NCBI GenBank assembly: GCA_937905835.1
Contig: CALCXK010000012.1
Span: 1 to 15,420, forward strand
Direction: 5' to 3'
Length of the DNA stretch: 15,420 bases
Origin: an uncultured Ilumatobacter sp.
GTDB lineage: Bacteria; Actinomycetota; Acidimicrobiia; Acidimicrobiales; Ilumatobacteraceae
Both the position numbers and the translations under genes were made by a program. Position 1 is the first letter of the stretch, and every line of letters begins with the position of its first letter. Shown here in pieces: positions 13,172 to 15,420 of the stretch. A model generated the notes under the pieces. That model was not told where the DNA came from. It saw nothing but the letters and a program-made list of their open reading frames with translations, and made no database searches.

Positions 13172-13600
13172 TCATGAGCTGACAGTGATCCCCATCGAGC
13201 GAGCCGTGCCACGGACTTGAAGCTTTGCGGCTTCCATGTCGTTGGCATTGAGGTCAGGCATTTTGATCGTGGCGATCTCTTCGACCTGGGCCTCAGTGAT
13301 GTTGCCAGCGATTTCTGAGCCCGGGTTGTTCGCAGCCTTGGAGAGTCCGGCCTTCTCGCGGATCAACGTCGAGGTCGGCGGCGTTTTCAGAACGAAGGTG
13401 AACGTACGGTCGTCGTAGATCGTGATCTCAGTCGGCACCACTGTGCCGGCCTGGGCCTCGGTTTGGGCGTTGTACGCCTTGACGAAGTCCATGATCGCGA
13501 TGCCGTGTGGTCCAAGAGCGGTACCAACGGGCGGGGCGGGACTCGCCTTGCCAGCTTCGATTTGGATCTTGACGACGGTGAGGACTTTTTTCTTGGCCAT
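13172..13600 (-). CDS. rplK: 50S ribosomal protein L11
   Basis: L11 sits at the base of the 50S stalk in the GTPase-associated centre, next to the thiostrepton site, and contacts EF-G. The protein is 142 residues, normal length. The Pro-rich N-terminal domain has PAPPVGTALGPHG at 22-34; the rRNA-binding C-terminal domain runs from about residue 72 and includes AGNITEAQVEEIA and GTARSMGI. The ATG at 13600 has GAGAGAAG upstream, almost the same site as in rplL. The gap from nusG is 72 nt and contains a small hairpin (13638-13654) and an ACTGAAATTGAA motif. It is probably co-transcribed with rplA, and probably with nusG upstream, since no terminator is visible between nusG and rplK. Confidence 0.98.
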   Translation of the reverse strand: MAKKKVLTVVKIQIEAGKASPAPPVGTALGPHGIAIMDFVKAYNAQTEAQAGTVVPTEITIYDDRTFTFVLKTPPTSTLIREKAGLSKAANNPGSEIAGNITEAQVEEIATIKMPDLNANDMEAAKLQVRGTARSMGITVSS

Positions 13601-13637
13601 GTGATTTCTTCTCTCGGGGGTTTCTATTCAATTTCAG

Positions 13638-13654
13638 TCAGCGAACGACGCTGA
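13638..13654 (-). other. Small hairpin between nusG and rplK
   Basis: On the minus strand TCAGCG and CGCTGA form a 6-bp stem with a 5-nt loop, 18 nt after the nusG stop, followed by ACTGAAATTGAA. It lacks a U-tract. It might be part of a ribosomal-protein binding leader for rplK or a minor stability element. Confidence 0.4.
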
Positions 13655-13672
13655 TCAGAGCTTGGTGACGAG

Positions 13673-14581
13673 CTACAGCTTCGCAACTTGGCTGAAGTCC
13701 ATCTCCACCAAGGTCTCGCGACCGAAGATGTTAACGAGGACTTTGAGCTTGAGGTGGTCGGCGTTGATTTCGGCGATTTCGCCGGTGAAGTCGGCGAACG
13801 GGCCTTCCTTCACACGAACGCTCTCGCCCTCTTCGTAATCGAGCTTGGCCTTGCGACGCGGTGCGTCGGCTTGGGCGTTGGTCTTCGGGGACAGGAACGT
13901 CTTGACTTCCTTGCGCGAAAGCGGCGTGGGCTTTTGACCCTTGACGGCCTGGCCGACGAAGCCGGTGATGCCCGGCGTGTTGCGGACGCAGTACCACGAC
14001 TCGTCGTCCATCTGGCAACGAACCAGCAGGTAGCCCGGGAAGACCTTCTTGAGAACGGTCTGCTTCTTGCCGTTCTTGAACTCGTCGACTTCTTCCATGG
14101 GAATGACGATCTCGTAGATCTTGTCTTCCATGTTCATGGACTGAATGCGAGCGTTGAGGTTCGCCGTGACCTTTTTTTCGTAGCCCGACTGGGTGTGCAC
14201 GACATACCAGTCGCCCGGGCGGAGCAGCGGATCGTCGTACGGAACCTCTTCGACTTCTTCTTCGACTACAGCAACCTCGTCGAGTGCTGCTTCGGAATCG
14301 TCGGCAGGTGTACCGCCAGCGGCATCACCTTCGTCAGCGGGCTCAGCCGTGACATCAACATCACCGGTCGGGAGCACGGCGTCAGCGCTGACAGGCCCGC
14401 CGACCGACGCCTCGGTCTCGACATCGGCGAGCACGTTGACGTCACCCGAAGGAAGCAGAGCGTTGGTTGCTTCGACGTCAAGCGCAGCCAGCGCGTCGGT
14501 CCCGGTGGATTCGTTGTCGTCGGAGGTCATATCATCAGTACTGCTGTGGGGCATATCGTTGTCTGTCATCTCGTCGCTCAT
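13673..14581 (-). CDS. nusG: Transcription factor NusG with long acidic N-terminal extension
   Basis: NusG binds the RNA polymerase clamp and links it to Rho or to ribosomal protein S10, setting pausing and termination. The predicted protein is 302 residues against about 180 in E. coli. Residues 1-120 are an acidic, probably disordered extension, a feature known from actinobacterial NusG. The NGN domain begins at PGDWYVVHTQSGYEKKV (122-138) and contains FPGYLLV and NTPGITGFVG; the KOW domain is at about 250-302 (EGESVRVKEGPFADFTGEI). The extension holds a degenerate repeat (LPSGDVNV and LPTGDVDV). I start it at the ATG at 14581, which overlaps the secE stop as ATGA, indicating translational coupling; a later ATG at 14569 is possible and one at 14599 unlikely. 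Confidence 0.96.
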   Translation of the reverse strand: MSDEMTDNDMPHSSTDDMTSDDNESTGTDALAALDVEATNALLPSGDVNVLADVETEASVGGPVSADAVLPTGDVDVTAEPADEGDAAGGTPADDSEAALDEVAVVEEEVEEVPYDDPLLRPGDWYVVHTQSGYEKKVTANLNARIQSMNMEDKIYEIVIPMEEVDEFKNGKKQTVLKKVFPGYLLVRCQMDDESWYCVRNTPGITGFVGQAVKGQKPTPLSRKEVKTFLSPKTNAQADAPRRKAKLDYEEGESVRVKEGPFADFTGEIAEINADHLKLKVLVNIFGRETLVEMDFSQVAKL

Positions 14582-14880
14582 GATGCTCGGTAGAACCACT
14601 CGGACAACTGCCCGAACAGGTAGTCGAATCCGCCGACAAGTGCCGTAAGGAACACGACGGTGATGACGACGACGATGGAGTAGCGCGTGACCTCAGGACG
14701 CTTCGGCCAGGCCACCTTGCGCATTTCTTCGCGCACTTCACGCAAGTACTGAAGAACGCCAACACGCTCTTGATTCTTCTTCTGCTGACGCGGGGCGCGA
14801 GTAGCTCTACCCTCCTCGTCGAGGGCACCCATCTTGCGAAGCTGTCGCTTCTGCTCACGGTTCAGATCATCAAGTGACAC
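14578..14880 (-). CDS. secE: Preprotein translocase subunit SecE
   Basis: SecE clamps the two halves of SecY in the protein-export channel of the cytoplasmic membrane. The predicted protein is 100 residues with one C-terminal membrane segment (about 68-90), the short single-helix form. The conserved amphipathic segment lies just before it (YLREVREEMRKVAWPKRPEV, 45-64), including the signature VAWPKRPEV. The first 40 residues are basic and polar. The start is a GTG at 14880 with no strong ribosome binding site; an internal ATG at codon 17 is an alternative. It overlaps nusG by 4 nt and follows the tRNA-Trp gene by 65 nt, so the primary transcript probably includes the tRNA and is cut during tRNA processing. 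Confidence 0.95.
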   Translation of the reverse strand: MSLDDLNREQKRQLRKMGALDEEGRATRAPRQQKKNQERVGVLQYLREVREEMRKVAWPKRPEVTRYSIVVVITVVFLTALVGGFDYLFGQLSEWFYRAS

Positions 14881-14921
14881 GTTGTCGTTACGTTCTCTCG
14901 TGTTCGAGTTGTTTGGTCACA

Positions 14922-14939
14922 TCACCGGTATCCCGGTGA
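14922..14939 (-). other. Hairpin just downstream of tRNA-Trp
   Basis: On the minus strand TCACCGG, loop GATA, CCGGTGA forms a perfect 7-bp stem 6 nt after the tRNA 3' end. It has no U-tract. It may limit 3'-end trimming or shape the secE leader. Confidence 0.5.
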
Positions 14940-14945
14940 AATTTG

Positions 14946-15018
14946 CAGGGCAGGAGGGACTTGAACCCACAACCGTCGGTTTTGGAGACCGGTGCTCTGC
15001 CAATTGAGCTACTGCCCT
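14946..15018 (-). tRNA. trnW: tRNA-Trp (anticodon CCA)
   Basis: The 73-nt sequence folds into a cloverleaf: a perfect 7-bp acceptor stem (AGGGCAG/CTGCCCT), a D arm closed by GCTC/GAGC, the anticodon loop CTCCAAA reading UGG, and a T loop TTCAAGT. The discriminator base is G and CCA is not encoded (CAA follows). Two stem positions do not pair: C27-A43 in the anticodon stem and U50-U64 in the T stem. A tRNA-Trp directly before secE is known from several bacteria. Confidence 0.93.
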
Positions 15019-15100
15019 CGGTTAGACGCACCAGGGTACCAGCGCATCGGGTGAGGCCGGGTCCGGCAACGAATGCCACCGACTCGCCCTCACGTTGTCG

Positions 15101-15265
15101 TCAGCGAGTCTCCTTATGGAGGGTGTGCTTGCGCTCACGCGAGCAGTACTTGTTCATCTCGAGGCGCTCGCGGTCATTGACCTTGCTCTTCATCGTGATG
15201 TAGTTGCGCTCTTTGCACTCGGTGCATTCGAGGGTCACTTTGACCCGCTTGTCATTCTTGGCCAT
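15101..15265 (-). CDS. rpmG: 50S ribosomal protein L33
   Basis: L33 is a small 50S protein near the E site. The predicted protein is 54 residues, normal length. It begins MAKNDKRVKVTLECTECKER with the first zinc pair intact (Cys14, Cys17). The second pair is incomplete: KYCSRERKHT has Cys41 but Glu44 where zinc-binding L33 has Cys. The rest (RNYITMKSKVNDRERLE, HTLHKETR) is ordinary. The ATG at 15265 is the only sensible start; the ribosome binding site is weak. It lies between the tuf terminator and tRNA-Trp, heading the secE-nusG unit. Identification is certain; whether it still binds zinc is open. Confidence 0.96.
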   Translation of the reverse strand: MAKNDKRVKVTLECTECKERNYITMKSKVNDRERLEMNKYCSRERKHTLHKETR

Positions 15266-15314
15266 GTCTGGCTCGCTTTCGTGTTCGTCGCCTGGGCGAC
15301 GGGTGGTGACAGCA

Positions 15315-15349
15315 CAACGGTCGGCTCGGACAAACCGAGCCGACCATTG
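15315..15349 (-). terminator. Hairpin after tuf
   Basis: On the minus strand GGTCGGCTCGG pairs perfectly with CCGAGCCGACC around a 5-nt loop. CAAU/GUUG extends the stem to 15 bp with a U-G wobble, so it fits the tuf message. It starts 15 nt after the tuf stop and is followed by TGCTGTC, without a clean U-tract. Probably a terminator or 3' stability hairpin. Confidence 0.7.
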
Positions 15350-15363
15350 TCGTCAGAAATTGC

Positions 15364-15420
15364 TTACTTCAGGATCTTGGTGACGCGGCCAGCACCAACA
15401 GTGCGGCCACCTTCACGAAT
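15364..15420 (-). CDS. tuf: Elongation factor Tu, C-terminal end only (gene runs off the right edge)
   Basis: The last 18 codons and stop are present: IREGGRTVGAGRVTKILK, the characteristic end of the third beta-barrel domain of EF-Tu. EF-Tu carries aminoacyl-tRNA to the ribosome. In the classical str operon tuf follows fusA; here a copy lies upstream of rpmG-trnW-secE-nusG, as tufB does in E. coli. Whether a second tuf follows fusA cannot be seen. Confidence 0.95.
   Translation of the reverse strand: MREGGRTVGAGRVTKILK

Noticed and set aside
1..15420. CRISPR array, transposon, prophage or defence island
   Set aside because: No regularly spaced repeats, transposase, integrase or nuclease genes are present. 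Nearly every gene belongs to the core transcription and translation set.

Overview
This window is the central ribosomal-protein / RNA-polymerase cluster of a GC-rich bacterium, read almost entirely on the minus strand (transcription runs from high to low coordinates). The organism is most likely an actinomycete (Actinomycetota). Supporting signs are the RpoC amino terminus with its long coiled-coil insertion after the first zinc site, a NusG with a 120-residue acidic N-terminal extension, the actinobacterial style of S12 and RpoB, and several GTG starts. An Acidimicrobiia-like lineage is my guess, not something the sequence proves.

In transcription order the window holds: the last 18 codons of tuf (15420-15364), a terminator-like hairpin, rpmG (L33), a tRNA-Trp gene, secE, nusG (4-nt overlap with secE), rplK (L11), rplA (L1), a strong hairpin, rplJ (L10), rplL (L7/L12), a hairpin, rpoB, rpoC, a strong hairpin, rpsL (S12), rpsG (S7), a strong terminator, a small two-CBS-domain protein, and the first 125 codons of fusA (EF-G). 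This is the classical secE-nusG-rplKAJL-rpoBC block joined to the str block (rpsL-rpsG-fusA). A tuf gene sits at its head, and a CBS-domain gene behind a terminator separates rpsG from fusA.

The products work together in gene expression. RpoB and RpoC form the RNA polymerase catalytic core and NusG links it to the ribosome. L1, L7/L12, L10, L11, L33, S7 and S12 are ribosome parts, most of them at the factor-binding, decoding or exit sites. EF-G and EF-Tu drive elongation. SecE is part of the protein-export channel. Hairpins after tuf, rplA, rplL, rpoC and rpsG suggest several sub-operons (rpmG-secE-nusG-rplK-rplA, rplJ-rplL, rpoB-rpoC, rpsL-rpsG, CBS, fusA). Candidate promoters lie in the matching gaps.

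The less ordinary content is in the gaps and in single residues. A family of hairpins with a GGGGTC/CCCC core sits in three intergenic gaps (rplK-rplA, rplJ-rplL, rpoB-rpoC). An 85-codon, probably leaderless gene lies on the opposite strand between rplA and rplJ, and a weaker 65-codon opposite-strand reading frame lies between rplL and rpoB. S12 carries Arg at position 88, where streptomycin-sensitive bacteria usually have Lys. L33 has lost one of its four zinc cysteines. The tRNA-Trp has two stem mismatches. I found no transposase, CRISPR array, phage gene or clear novel multi-gene system.
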